Shown here: positions 19,898-28,348 of the stretch, one piece after another
How positions within the stretch are numbered: position 1 is the first letter of the stretch
Layout of the letters: each line of letters begins with the position of its first letter
NCBI RefSeq assembly: GCF_004784465.1
Contig: NZ_SRRU01000013.1
Coordinates: 1 to 64,000 of the forward strand
DNA: 64,000 nucleotides
Reading direction: 5' to 3'
Origin: Streptomyces griseoluteus
Lineage (GTDB): Bacteria > Actinomycetota > Actinomycetes > Streptomycetales > Streptomycetaceae
Notes under the pieces: generated by a model
Seen by the model: the letters and a program-made list of their open reading frames with translations, nothing else
The model's database searches: none
What the model was told of the DNA's origin: nothing
Translations under genes and position numbers: made by a program

Positions 19898-20518
19898 CTA
19901 CTCGAACCGCGCGGGGTCGCCCGCCCCCACCCGCACGATCTCCGCCTCGCCGCTGGAGAAGTCCACCACCGTGGTCGGCTCGGTGCCGCACTCGCCGGAG
20001 TCCACCACCACGTCCACCACGTGGTCGAGCCGGTCCTTGATCTCCCAGCCCTGGGTCAGCGGTTCCTCCTCGTCCGGGAGCAGCAGCGTGCTGGAGACCA
20101 GCGGCTCGCCCAGCTCGGCCAGCAGCGCCTGGGTCACCACATGGTCGGGGATGCGCACACCCACGGTCCGCTTCTTCGGGTGCAGCAGCATGCGCGGTAC
20201 CTCGCGGGTGGCCGGCAGGATGAAGGTGTAGCTGCCGGGCGTCGCCGCCTTCACCGCGCGGAACACGTCGTTGTCGATGCGGACGAACTGGCCGAGCTGC
20301 GCGAAGTTCTGGCACATCAGGGTGAAGTGGTGCCGGTCGTCCAGCTTGCGGATGGAGCGGATGCGCTCCATGCCCTCCTTGCTGCCCAGCTTGCAGCCGA
20401 GCGCATAGCACGAGTCCGTGGGATAAGCGATGAGCGACCCCGACCGGACCGCGTCCGCGATCTGCGCCACGGCGCGGGGCTGCGGGTTGTCGGGGTGCAC
20501 GTCGAAGTACTTGGCCAT
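19898..20518 (-). CDS. Sua5/YciO/YrdC/YwlC family protein
   Basis: 206 residues. The family makes L-threonylcarbamoyladenylate for the t6A37 tRNA modification. SLIAYPTDSCYALGC, KLDDRHHFTLMC and GVRIPDHVVTQALL match the YrdC core. The KR-S-T/SxN pattern of bona fide Sua5/TsaC is only partly visible (VSSTLLLPDEEEP instead of the usual SAN), so this may be the YciO-like branch, whose role is less clear. Starts at an ATG at 20518. Cytoplasmic. Overall family call is firm, exact activity is not. Confidence 0.85.
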   Translation of the reverse strand: MAKYFDVHPDNPQPRAVAQIADAVRSGSLIAYPTDSCYALGCKLGSKEGMERIRSIRKLDDRHHFTLMCQNFAQLGQFVRIDNDVFRAVKAATPGSYTFILPATREVPRMLLHPKKRTVGVRIPDHVVTQALLAELGEPLVSSTLLLPDEEEPLTQGWEIKDRLDHVVDVVVDSGECGTEPTTVVDFSSGEAEIVRVGAGDPARFE

Positions 20519-20770
20519 CCGCCGAGCTTAAGCCGTTCCCAACCGTCACTCGCGCACCACCACCCGGCCAGGCGTAGGACGCGCGGACCGGGGCATCCGC
20601 ACGTCGAGGCACCCGGAGCACTCCCCCCCAGCTCCGGGCCCCGCCGTCTCCGCCGGTGGCCAAGGCCCCCCAGGCCACCGGCGGAGCCTTGCCCGCATTC
20701 CCCCGGCGACGCGCGGCGGGGGTGTCGGGTAACGTCGGCCGTCCGACGCCGAGGCCGAGACGGGGACGAG

Positions 20771-22309
20771 GTGCACCACGTGGCCGCCCGAGCCGGCGAG
20801 GGCACCCACGCCCGACCGCCGCACGACACCGCCGCCACCTGGGCGGAAGAGCTGCTCGACCAGTTGCGGCCCGCGGTCCGGCACCCGCGCCGGGTCCTCG
20901 CCTGGCTCGCCCGCACCGTCCACGCCACCGCCTGCCTCGAGGACGCCGACGGCCGGCTCCTCGCCGGTGACCCCCTCCCCGCCGATACGGCCGTCCGCGC
21001 CGACGTGGCCACCGGGCGGATCTCCGCCGCCGCCCTGGAGGACGGCGGACGCCATGTCCACGTGGTCGGCATCCGCCACCCCGGACCCGGCCGCGCGGCC
21101 GGTGCCGTGCTCACCGTGGCCCGGCCCGAGCCCTTCGACCGGCGCGCCGCCGAGATCGTCCACCGCACCGCGACGGTCCTCGGACTGCTGCTGAGGGAGG
21201 GCGAACTCGCCCGCTCCGCACGCCGGTTGCGCCGTGCCTCCGCCGACCTGCGCCTGGCCGTCCTGCAACTGCTCATGGTGGAGGACGTGGTCTCCGCCCG
21301 CCGCGTCACCGCCGGACTCTGGCCCGGTCTGCTCGAACAGGACACCGCCCGCCTCTACGTCGTCGAGGGCTCGCCAGCCGGACGGGACGCCCTCGCCGAG
21401 GAGTGCACGGACGTCACCGAGGGCCGCGCGCTGGTCGTACGCTGCCCCGCCGTGGACGGACATGTCATCGTCGTCAGCCCCGCCTCGGCGCCGGGGGAGA
21501 GGCTGCGTGCCCTCGTCGCCGACCGCCCGGACACCTATCTCGGCGGCAGCCTGCACCAGCGGCTCGCCCGGACCGCCACCGCCTACGGACAGGCCGTCAG
21601 TGCCCTCGCCGTCGCCCGGTTCAGCCCCGGCCGCAGCGCCGTCTACGCCGAACGCACCCACCCCGAACGCCTGCTGGACCCGGCCGCGCTGCGCACCTGG
21701 TCCGCCCGCACCCTGCGCCCGCTGGACACCCTGCCCCACCACACCCGCGCCGAGCTGCTGGCCACCACCCGGCTGGGCCTGGACTTCACCGCGGTCAGCG
21801 CCGCCAAGGTGCTCGGCGTCAGCCGCAACACCGTCCGCGCCCGCATGGACCGGCTGCAGACCCTGCTGGACACCGACCTGACCGACCTCACCACCCGCAC
21901 CGCCGTCCGCCTCGCCCTCCTCACCGAGGCGGCACACGGCCCCTACGACCCCGGAACGGCCCCGCACACCGGGCCGCGCTTCACCGACCTGCTCGACTCC
22001 GCCCCGCTGCGCGACTGGGCCCGCGACCTGCTCGGCCGGCTGGACGGCGACGGTCGCGATCTGCGCGCCACCCTGAGCGCCTGGATCTCGGCCGGCGGCA
22101 ATGCCGAACGGGCCGCGAAACAGCGGGGCGTGCACGCCCAGACGGTCCGTGAACACGTCCGCGCCGCCGAACCCGTCCTGGAACGCCAGCTCCTCGCGGG
22201 CGGCAGCGACCTGTACGAGGTGGTTCTCGCCCATCTCGCGGACGGCAGCCTCGCCGCCCCCGAAGCCGGAGCGAACGGGGACCAAGCGGACGCACCTGTG
22301 CACGGGTGA
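20771..22309 (+). CDS. PucR/CdaR-like transcriptional regulator with two C-terminal helix-turn-helix regions
   Basis: 512 residues. An N-terminal sensory part (about 20-290, including a GAF-like stretch near TVHATACLEDADGRLLAGDPL) precedes two HTH-like segments: AVSAAKVLGVSRNTVRARMD (near 345) and NAERAAKQRGVHAQTVREHV (near 450). The second repeats the spacing of the first, as in PucR-type HTH_30 regulators. GTG at 20771 is used since GGGGACGAG lies just ahead; the true start could be a GTG three codons later. Divergent from Sua5. Effector and targets unknown. Confidence 0.8.
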   Translation: MHHVAARAGEGTHARPPHDTAATWAEELLDQLRPAVRHPRRVLAWLARTVHATACLEDADGRLLAGDPLPADTAVRADVATGRISAAALEDGGRHVHVVGIRHPGPGRAAGAVLTVARPEPFDRRAAEIVHRTATVLGLLLREGELARSARRLRRASADLRLAVLQLLMVEDVVSARRVTAGLWPGLLEQDTARLYVVEGSPAGRDALAEECTDVTEGRALVVRCPAVDGHVIVVSPASAPGERLRALVADRPDTYLGGSLHQRLARTATAYGQAVSALAVARFSPGRSAVYAERTHPERLLDPAALRTWSARTLRPLDTLPHHTRAELLATTRLGLDFTAVSAAKVLGVSRNTVRARMDRLQTLLDTDLTDLTTRTAVRLALLTEAAHGPYDPGTAPHTGPRFTDLLDSAPLRDWARDLLGRLDGDGRDLRATLSAWISAGGNAERAAKQRGVHAQTVREHVRAAEPVLERQLLAGGSDLYEVVLAHLADGSLAAPEAGANGDQADAPVHG

Positions 22310-22384
22310 GTCCTCAGCGGCACCGACCGGGCACCGCTGCGATGGCCACCGCCAGGCCGCCCGGTTAAGTTCGGCAGTCCAGCG

Positions 22385-22419
22385 GGGGTACGACCGGAGC
22401 GGGGGGCCGGTCGTACCCC
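22385..22419 (+). terminator. 13-bp stem terminator with short T run
   Basis: Arms 22385-22397 and 22407-22419 are perfectly complementary, loop 9 bases, followed by TTT. It follows the PucR-like gene and also lies behind the convergent serine hydrolase gene. Confidence 0.85.
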
Positions 22420-22453
22420 TTTGGCATGCCCGCGCCCCGGCCCGGGCGCGGGC

Positions 22454-23683
22454 TCAGTGCCGGTTCTGCGCGGGCAGGTCGTAGACGTGGCCGGGGGAGA
22501 TGACCTGGGTGACGGCCTGCCCGAACAGGGTGCTCGGCTCCTGGCCGTCGTGCGCGATGTCGGTGTTCAGCAGCACCACCAGCGAGGTGCGCGCCGAGGG
22601 CAGGTACACCGTCAGCGACTCGTACCCCGGCAGTGAGCCGTTGTGGCCGATCCAGCCGTGCACATTGAAGATGCCCAGGCCGTAGCCCGCGCCGGGGTAG
22701 CCGGTGGGCAGGGTGAGCAGGCGCTGGCGCTGCGTGGCGGGGGTGATCATCCGCTCGCCGTCCGGGAACCGCCCGGTGGCCACCGTGCGGGACCATACCC
22801 GCATGTCCTCCAGGTTCGAGACCATCGCGCCGGCCGCCCAGCCCCAGGACGGGTTCCAGCCGGCCGTCTCCGCGACCTTCCCGTCCGCCGTCTGGTTGGT
22901 GTACCCCTGCGCGTGCGGCTTCGGGAACTCGCTGCCCTCGGGGAACGAGGTGTGCTTCATCCCGGCCGGGTCCAGCACATGCTGCTGGATGTAGTCCCCG
23001 AGCCCCTGCCCGCTCTGCTGCTCCACGACCAGGCCGAGCAGGATCAGATTGGTGTTGGAGTACTCGAACTTCGCGCCCGGCTGGAACCGCACCGGATGCC
23101 TGAAGGCGTAGTCCAGCAACTGCTGCGGCGTGAAGGAGCGTTGCGGGTCCGAGGTGAGCGCCTTGAAGAAGTCCGGGTCCTCCGAGTAGTTGAACAGCCC
23201 GCTGCGCATGTCGGCGAGCTGGCGCAGGGAGATCTTGTCGCCGTTCGGCACGCCGTCGATGTACCGGCCGATCGGGTCGTCCAGTTCCACCTTGCCCTGG
23301 TCGACCAGTTGCAGCAGCGCGGTGACGGTGAACGTCTTGGTCTCGCTGCCGATCCGCATGTACAGATCCGGGGACATCGGGCGCTTGCTGCTCTTGTCGG
23401 CGACACCGAAGGAGCGGACGTAGTTCCCCTTGTCGGGGGTCCAGATCCCGACCGTGACACCGGGGACGTTCGCCTCGCGCATCACCCGCTGTACGGCGTC
23501 GTCGATCTGCCGGTTCACCTCGGGCGTGAGGGCCTGTACGTCGGGGCCCGTGGGGGAGGGGCTCGGGGAATCCGCGGCGGGCGGCGCCGCCAGGGAGGGG
23601 GCCGCGGTGAGTGGGGCGACGAGTGCGCCGAGAGCGGCCGCGACGGCCAGCCTCCGGCGCAGGCGTGCTGGGGAACGGGGCAT
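22454..23683 (-). CDS. Secreted serine hydrolase, class C beta-lactamase / DD-peptidase fold
   Basis: 409 residues. Signal peptide about 1-33 (RRRLAVAAALGALVAPLTAAPSLA, here as ALGALVAPLTAAPSLA) and a Pro/Ser linker. SxxK active site is SETK in RIGSETKTFTV; YSN (FEYSNTNLILLG) supplies the catalytic Tyr; HNG (IGHNGSLPGYES) takes the KTG position. This is the D-alanyl-D-alanine carboxypeptidase/esterase-like group that is abundant in Streptomyces, not necessarily a resistance enzyme. ATG at 23683 with TTGGAG upstream. A 12-bp palindrome sits 66 bases before the start. Confidence 0.92.
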   Translation of the reverse strand: MPRSPARLRRRLAVAAALGALVAPLTAAPSLAAPPAADSPSPSPTGPDVQALTPEVNRQIDDAVQRVMREANVPGVTVGIWTPDKGNYVRSFGVADKSSKRPMSPDLYMRIGSETKTFTVTALLQLVDQGKVELDDPIGRYIDGVPNGDKISLRQLADMRSGLFNYSEDPDFFKALTSDPQRSFTPQQLLDYAFRHPVRFQPGAKFEYSNTNLILLGLVVEQQSGQGLGDYIQQHVLDPAGMKHTSFPEGSEFPKPHAQGYTNQTADGKVAETAGWNPSWGWAAGAMVSNLEDMRVWSRTVATGRFPDGERMITPATQRQRLLTLPTGYPGAGYGLGIFNVHGWIGHNGSLPGYESLTVYLPSARTSLVVLLNTDIAHDGQEPSTLFGQAVTQVISPGHVYDLPAQNRH

Positions 23684-23748
23684 GGGCTGACTCCAAGCAC
23701 ATGAGAGCCGGAGCTGCGGGCGGGGCTGACGCCCCGGGCTCTCAGGAT

Positions 23749-23760
23749 AGGAGCGCTCCT
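23749..23760. promoter_or_regulatory. Perfect 12-bp palindrome AGGAGCGCTCCT
   Basis: Located between the phosphatase and serine hydrolase genes, upstream of the latter. Shares the GAGCGCTC core of the glucanase operators but has different outer bases, so it may be a site for another LacI-type regulator or chance. Confidence 0.35.
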
Positions 23761-23799
23761 TCCGCCTCGCCCGTCGGCCGTTCGGGTGAGCGCCGGTAC

Positions 23800-24906
23800 T
23801 CAGCGGGGCGACTGCTCCGGGGCCAGGACCAGCACGCTCGCGTCGTCGTCCACGCGGTGGCCGAGGTGGCGTACGTCCTCCCAGAGCGCGTCCGGGAGCG
23901 CGGCGGTGCCGGTGTCCGCGAGGGCGGCCAGGCGTTCGGGCATCGGGTAGAAACGGCCGGACGCGTCCCGCGCCTCCCACAGGCCGTCGGTGGCGATCAG
24001 CAGGCGGTCGCCCGGATTCAGCGTCACCGTGGCCTCCTTCGGCGGCTCGACCCCGAGGAGGCCGATGCCCAGCGGCGGGCCCGGCGCGACCGTCAGCTCC
24101 CGCGCCCCTCCCGCGCGCAGCAGCACCGGCGGTGGGTGCCCGCAGGCCACCACCCGTACCGTCCGGCTGTCGGCGGAGAACTCCAGCAGCACCGCCGTGG
24201 CGAACAGCTCCGCGTGCCGGACTCCGGACGAGTCCGCCACCAGCCGGCGGTCCATCCGGGCGGCCACCGCCTCCAGCGCCCGCTGGTCCAGCGCCGCCTC
24301 GCGGAACGCGCCCAGCAGCGCCACCACCGTCCGCACCGCCGACAGGCCGTGCCCCTGGACGTCCCCCATCACCGCCCGCACCCCGTAGGGGCCGTCCCGG
24401 ACGTCGAAGAAGTCCCCGCCCAGCAGCGTCCCGTCCTGCGCGGCCCGGCTGAACCCCACGCACCGAAGGTCCCCGACCCGCTCCGGCAGCGGCGGCATCA
24501 CCGCCCGCTGCACCGCCTCGCCCACCTCCCGCTCGGTGTCCAACTGGGCGTCCCGGCGGCTGCGTACGTAGGACACGAACACGCTCAGCACGGCCACGAA
24601 GACGATGGTCAGCAGGTCGGTGTCGCCCGGCCGGTCGAGGTGGGTCACCGGCAGCACCAGCGACACGGTCGCCAGCGCGCCCAGCACCGCGGTGGCCAGC
24701 GGCCCGTACGACAGGACCGCGAGCGGCGGGATCGCGCCGAGCAGGAAGCCCAGATCGCTGGCGTGCGGGGTGACGAGGGTGGCGAGCGTGACCGCGATCA
24801 GCAGCAGCACCGGAAGCACCCGGACCCACGGCGGCGGGGGAGCGCCCCGCAGCCAGCCGCGCCGCTCCCGCGCTCGCCCCGGTGACCAGCCACGCAGCGA
24901 CCTCAC
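23800..24906 (-). CDS. Membrane SpoIIE-family (PP2C-type) serine phosphatase
   Basis: 368 residues. Three to four membrane segments between 28 and 115 (VRVLPVLLLIAVTLATLV onward), a short linker helix, then a SpoIIE/PP2C domain from about 135: GGDFFDV and MGDVQGHGLSA carry the metal-binding Asp residues, LLIATDGLWEARD and DDDASVLVL the C-terminal ones. Such RsbU/RsbP-like proteins dephosphorylate anti-anti-sigma factors; partners are not identifiable here. GTG at 24906 is the likely start. Divergent from the short leader ORF and acetyltransferase. Confidence 0.9.
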   Translation of the reverse strand: MRSLRGWSPGRARERRGWLRGAPPPPWVRVLPVLLLIAVTLATLVTPHASDLGFLLGAIPPLAVLSYGPLATAVLGALATVSLVLPVTHLDRPGDTDLLTIVFVAVLSVFVSYVRSRRDAQLDTEREVGEAVQRAVMPPLPERVGDLRCVGFSRAAQDGTLLGGDFFDVRDGPYGVRAVMGDVQGHGLSAVRTVVALLGAFREAALDQRALEAVAARMDRRLVADSSGVRHAELFATAVLLEFSADSRTVRVVACGHPPPVLLRAGGARELTVAPGPPLGIGLLGVEPPKEATVTLNPGDRLLIATDGLWEARDASGRFYPMPERLAALADTGTAALPDALWEDVRHLGHRVDDDASVLVLAPEQSPR

Positions 24907-25029
24907 ACGCCCACGCTACGCCGCGCCCGCCCCTGCCGCCCGCTCCGGAAAACCCCTGGACGCCCGCGCGGGCGTGCCCCTACTGTGGCGCGAGCACGCC
25001 CGAGACGGACCAGGAAGGAGGCGAGCGTC

Positions 25030-25089
25030 ATGTACATCACCACGCACGCGCGCTCCCTCCACTCCGTCATCCGGGTGTGCACCATCTGA
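25030..25089 (+). CDS. Short leader-peptide-like ORF, 19 codons
   Basis: ATG preceded by a very strong AGGAAGGAGGCGAGCGTC site, reading MYITTHARSLHSVIRVCTI and then TGA, 47 bases before the TTG of the acetyltransferase gene. The near-ideal ribosome site on such a short frame suggests it is translated. It could tune expression of the downstream gene by coupling or attenuation; a single Cys near the end recalls cysteine-responsive leader peptides of actinobacteria, but it lacks their Cys cluster. No function known. Confidence 0.4.
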   Translation: MYITTHARSLHSVIRVCTI

Positions 25090-25136
25090 CCGGACCGGGA
25101 GCGCCATCACCGCAGGCACATCTCCCGGAGGACACC

Positions 25137-26042
25137 TTGACCACACCGGTCATCCGCACGCTCGACCCGAGCAGTGCCCACCTGTTCCACGACCTGCCCG
25201 ACCCGCTCGGCCTGAGTGAGCGGCACCGCACCACCCACTTCCGCCCCGACTGGCGGCGCGTCGCCCTGCGCGACGGACGCCCCGTGGCCCGCGCCGCCTG
25301 GTGGGCCCGCGCCGAGGACCCCGCCCCCCTGGTGATCAACTGGTTCGACGTGGCCGAGGGCGAGGAGGCGGCGGGCGCCGAACTGCTGCGCACCGCGCCC
25401 TGGACCACCCCGGAACTCGAACTCGATCTCCCGCCGGGCTGGCGCGACGACCCGGCCCTCGCCGCCGCCGTCGCCACCCGCACCGCCGCCGCCCGTCTCG
25501 CCGGGTACGAGCCCCTCGTCGAGCGCTTCATCTACCGCTGGACCCCTGACCTGGGCCTGCCCGAGCAGCCCGGCCGCCTGGAGTTCACCCCGGAACCGGA
25601 CGACGAGGTCTTCCTGGACGCCCTGCGCCGCATCCACTCCGTCACCCTGGACGCCCACGCCCGGCGTGCCATCGAGAAGGGCGGTGTGGAACTGGCCGCC
25701 CGGGAGGAGCTGGACTTCTTCCACTGGTGCCCGTCGCCCCGCGAGTGGTGGCGCGTCGCCCGTACCCCCGAGGGCGAGATCGCCGGTATCCATGTCCCGG
25801 CCCGCAACCCCTCAGGGCCCTGCGTCGGCTTCATCGGCGTGGTCCCCGGGCAGCGCGGCCACGGTTACGCCTACGACCTGCTGGCGGACTGCACCCGCTT
25901 CCTCGCCGCCGAGGGCGCCGACTTCATCGCGGCCGCCACCGACCAGGGGAACTTCCCGATGGCCGCCCACTTCACCACGGCCGGCTATCCGGTCGTACGG
26001 GAACGCGTCAACTTCTGGGCGGACGGGGCACCGGCCGGCTAG
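25137..26042 (+). CDS. GNAT-family N-acetyltransferase
   Basis: 301 residues. The C-terminal half (about 170-290) is a GNAT domain: GFIGVVPGQRGHGYAYDLLAD holds the acetyl-CoA loop (here GQRGHGYAYDLL, the usual Q/RxxGxG/A), followed by NFPMAAHFTTAGYPVVRERVNFW. The N-terminal half looks like a degenerate second GNAT-like fold (LVINWFDVAEGEEAAGAELL). TTG at 25137 is chosen for GGAGG 5 bases ahead. Substrate unknown. Follows the leader-type ORF; its end overlaps the convergent oxidoreductase by 4 bases. Confidence 0.85.
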   Translation: MTTPVIRTLDPSSAHLFHDLPDPLGLSERHRTTHFRPDWRRVALRDGRPVARAAWWARAEDPAPLVINWFDVAEGEEAAGAELLRTAPWTTPELELDLPPGWRDDPALAAAVATRTAAARLAGYEPLVERFIYRWTPDLGLPEQPGRLEFTPEPDDEVFLDALRRIHSVTLDAHARRAIEKGGVELAAREELDFFHWCPSPREWWRVARTPEGEIAGIHVPARNPSGPCVGFIGVVPGQRGHGYAYDLLADCTRFLAAEGADFIAAATDQGNFPMAAHFTTAGYPVVRERVNFWADGAPAG

Positions 26043-26926
26043 TCGACCGGTTCGCTGAGGCGCGCCTGTGCCGCCGCGAGGATCTCGGTCACCCGGAGTC
26101 CGAACGCGGCGTCGCAGGCGTGCCGGCGACCTGTGCGGGCGGCTGCCGCCAGGGCGTCCACCGCACGGGCCAGCGCGGGCACCGCGCCCTCCGAACTCCT
26201 CGGCAGCAGCGCCACCCCCGACTCGCCACGCAGCTCCACATCGGCTCCGGCCGCCGAGGGCGGCGCCGACAGACTCAGCGTCAGCGTGCTCGACGCCCCG
26301 GTGGCATGGTCCAGCACCAGATGCACGGTGTCGGCGGGACCGTGCACCGCCGCGAGCACCTCCCGTACGTCACCCAGCACCGGCAGCAGAACCGACAGGG
26401 CGTGCGGGCCCACGTCCCACAGGGCGCCCTTCTCCCGCCGCCACGCCGACGCCGCGAACGGGCTGTCGCTGGTGAACACCGAGCCCATCCACTGCGCCCG
26501 CGCCGTGAACCACCCCGCCTCGGCGGCCTGTTCCTCGATCCACGCCTCCGGCTCCTTCTGGAACCGGGTGGTGAAGAAAACCACCGACGCCACCTGGGCC
26601 CGCTCCGCCGCCTCGGCCACCGCCCGCGCCTCGGCCACGCCCAGCGCCAGCGGCTTGTCCAGCAGCAGATGCCGCCCGGCCCGCGCCGCGCGCACCGCCA
26701 ACTCCGCCTGCACCGACGGCGGGAGCGCCACCGCCACCGCCTCGACATCGGCCAGCAGTTCGTCCACGTCCGGGTACGCCCGCACCCCGTACTCCCCGGC
26801 CAGCGCGGCCGCCGCTTCCGGGCTGCGCCCCCACACCCCGGCGAACTCCACACCGGGGTGACCGGCCAGCGCCGGTGCGTGTGCGGTGCGCGCCCAGGGG
26901 CCCGTTCCCAGCAGTCCGATGCGCAT
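26039..26926 (-). CDS. Gfo/Idh/MocA-family oxidoreductase
   Basis: 295 residues. N-terminal Rossmann domain with LGTGPWARTAHAPAL and the family motif GRHLLLDKPLAL (EKP-like, here DKP) near 90; C-terminal alpha/beta domain with GALWDVGPHALSVLLPVLGD, where the Asp and His are catalytic candidates. Acts on sugars, cyclitols or related substrates with NAD(P). ATG at 26926 follows GAAGGGAG. It lies 37 bases after the graspetide ATP-grasp gene on the same strand, so it may be in the same transcript and even act with it, but such enzymes are common and the link is unproven. Confidence 0.9.
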   Translation of the reverse strand: MRIGLLGTGPWARTAHAPALAGHPGVEFAGVWGRSPEAAAALAGEYGVRAYPDVDELLADVEAVAVALPPSVQAELAVRAARAGRHLLLDKPLALGVAEARAVAEAAERAQVASVVFFTTRFQKEPEAWIEEQAAEAGWFTARAQWMGSVFTSDSPFAASAWRREKGALWDVGPHALSVLLPVLGDVREVLAAVHGPADTVHLVLDHATGASSTLTLSLSAPPSAAGADVELRGESGVALLPRSSEGAVPALARAVDALAAAARTGRRHACDAAFGLRVTEILAAAQARLSEPVD

Positions 26927-26963
26927 CGAGCGCTCCCTTCTCTTCAAGCCGTGCTCCACGGCA

Positions 26964-27947
26964 TCAAGGGACGGCGTCCCTCTTGTCGTGGGTATACGGC
27001 TCCACGGGCCGGTCGTCTCCGGCCAGCCAGTGGGCGATCGTCTCCGCGATCGGCTGACCGGTGTCCAGCTCGACGAAACCGAACTGGCCCGACTGATTGC
27101 ACTCCAGGAACCACCAGGTGCCGTCCGCGTCCTCCGCGAAGTCGAAGGCGCCGTAGGCCAGCTCGGCGGCCTTCAGATAGCGGCGGACCGACACCGCCAC
27201 CCGAGGGGGCACCTCGGCGGGGAGCCAGGGGGAGACGGAGGGAGCGAAACGGACGTCCACATGGTCGGGGTGGGCGTCCGGATCGACCGGTTTGCGCGCC
27301 GCCAGCAGCCGGTCCCCGACCGCCGTCAGCCGGATGTCGGCCCGCTTGGCCACCCGTTGCTGGAGCAGCGTCGGTCCGAAGGCCACGGCGCTGAAGTCGG
27401 TGCCCGGCGCCACCCGGCTGGTCGGCACCGCGCGCGGCGGCTCCTGCGGATGGGCGCCGGAGACCGGCTTGACCACCACGTCGCGGTGCCGCTCGGCGAA
27501 CTCCCGTGCCGTGTCGGGGAAGGTGGTGATCAGCGTGGCCGGCACCGGCAGCCCGCTGCGCTGGGCGAGCCGCAGCTGCCACGGCTTGTGCCGGGCACGC
27601 GGGGCCGCGTCCGGATGGTTCATCCAGCGGGCGTCGCTGCACCGCAGCATCCCGTACAGCGCCTGCGCCGACTCCTGGGTCAGCCAGGGGGACGGCTGGG
27701 CGGCACGGGCGGCCGCGTCGCCGGGCCTGCGCACCCAGATGGAGCGCAGGCCGCTCATCCCGACCAGGCGCCCGCCGACGGACAAGTGGCCGCCGCAGTC
27801 GTCCCCCGCGTACTCGCCGGTGAGTGCCACCCCGTTGGTGAGGTCGGCGGGGTCGAACCGGACGACGGGCACGCCCGCCTCGCCCAGCCGCAGGACCACC
27901 ATGTCGGCCGTGACGTCCTCGTCACTGGTCAGGATGAGCACGGTCAT
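26964..27947 (-). CDS. tgmB: ATP-grasp ribosomal peptide maturase (graspetide ligase, SAV_5884 type)
   Basis: 327 residues. Predicted to form ester or amide cross-links between side chains of the precursor encoded just upstream. ATP-grasp features: DVVVKPVSGAHP (ATP-binding Lys), GPTLLQQRVAKRADIRLTAVGD (hinge and grasp), and FDFAEDADGTWWFLECNQSGQFGFVE with Asp, Glu and Asn for magnesium. The N-terminus MTVLILTSDEDVTADMVVLRL is typical of the family. ATG at 27947, 16 bases after the precursor stop, so the pair is an operon. The methyltransferase often found with this family is not in the window. Confidence 0.93.
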   Translation of the reverse strand: MTVLILTSDEDVTADMVVLRLGEAGVPVVRFDPADLTNGVALTGEYAGDDCGGHLSVGGRLVGMSGLRSIWVRRPGDAAARAAQPSPWLTQESAQALYGMLRCSDARWMNHPDAAPRARHKPWQLRLAQRSGLPVPATLITTFPDTAREFAERHRDVVVKPVSGAHPQEPPRAVPTSRVAPGTDFSAVAFGPTLLQQRVAKRADIRLTAVGDRLLAARKPVDPDAHPDHVDVRFAPSVSPWLPAEVPPRVAVSVRRYLKAAELAYGAFDFAEDADGTWWFLECNQSGQFGFVELDTGQPIAETIAHWLAGDDRPVEPYTHDKRDAVP

Positions 27948-27963
27948 CGTCGGGGGCCCGCGA

Positions 27964-28155
27964 TCAGTCGTCGAAGTGCGTCTTGGAGCCCGCCGTGGAG
28001 GTGGTCGTCCCCAGGGTGAGCAGGATCGCGTGGTCGGTCGCGGCGATCCGCCCGTCCGGCAGGACGTTCAACTGCAGTGCGGAGTCGTACGCGTACGGAG
28101 CGGTGACATCCAACTGGCCAGCAGGCCGTGCGTAGTTGAGCGTGAACGGTTGCAT
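27964..28155 (-). CDS. tgmA: Graspetide precursor (putative ATP-grasp-modified RiPP)
   Basis: 63 residues, ATG with AGGGGAGAG upstream. The leader (1-45) has PFTLNYARP, PYAYDSALQLNVLPDGR and AATDHAI, the pattern of tgmA precursors recognised by this ligase family. The C-terminal core, residues 47-63, is rich in Thr/Ser donors (T50-T54, S57, T59), has one Lys58 and ends in Asp62-Asp63, so ester links from Thr/Ser or an amide from Lys58 to Asp are plausible. Only two acidic residues are in the core, which limits the product to at most two rings (inference). No protease or dedicated exporter gene is adjacent. Confidence 0.88.
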   Translation of the reverse strand: MQPFTLNYARPAGQLDVTAPYAYDSALQLNVLPDGRIAATDHAILLTLGTTTSTAGSKTHFDD

Positions 28156-28282
28156 GGTCTCTCCCCTGTTTCGTCCTTCACGTCCTTATACGAATCGAAC
28201 GAGTGGTTGGTTTCCTCACGCTCCGTGACCAGAGCCCGGAGGGAGGCACCGTGAACCGATGGGTCAGCAGGAAGGACGCCAC

Positions 28283-28307
28283 GTGGGGCGCGGTGGCTGC
28301 GCCCCAC
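28283..28307 (-). terminator. 9-bp stem behind the fructosamine kinase gene
   Basis: GTGGGGCGC (28283-28291) pairs with GCGCCCCAC (28299-28307) around a 7-base loop, 42 bases after the kinase stop codon and before the graspetide promoter region. Confidence 0.6.
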
Positions 28308-28348
28308 CGCAGATTCGTCTGCCCCGTCGGCCCTCGGTGTGAGCCTGT

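Noticed and set aside
22454..23683. Serine hydrolase considered as an antibiotic-resistance beta-lactamase
   Set aside because: SxxK, YSN and HNG motifs fit the broad class C/DD-peptidase/esterase group; nothing specific to resistance enzymes is visible.
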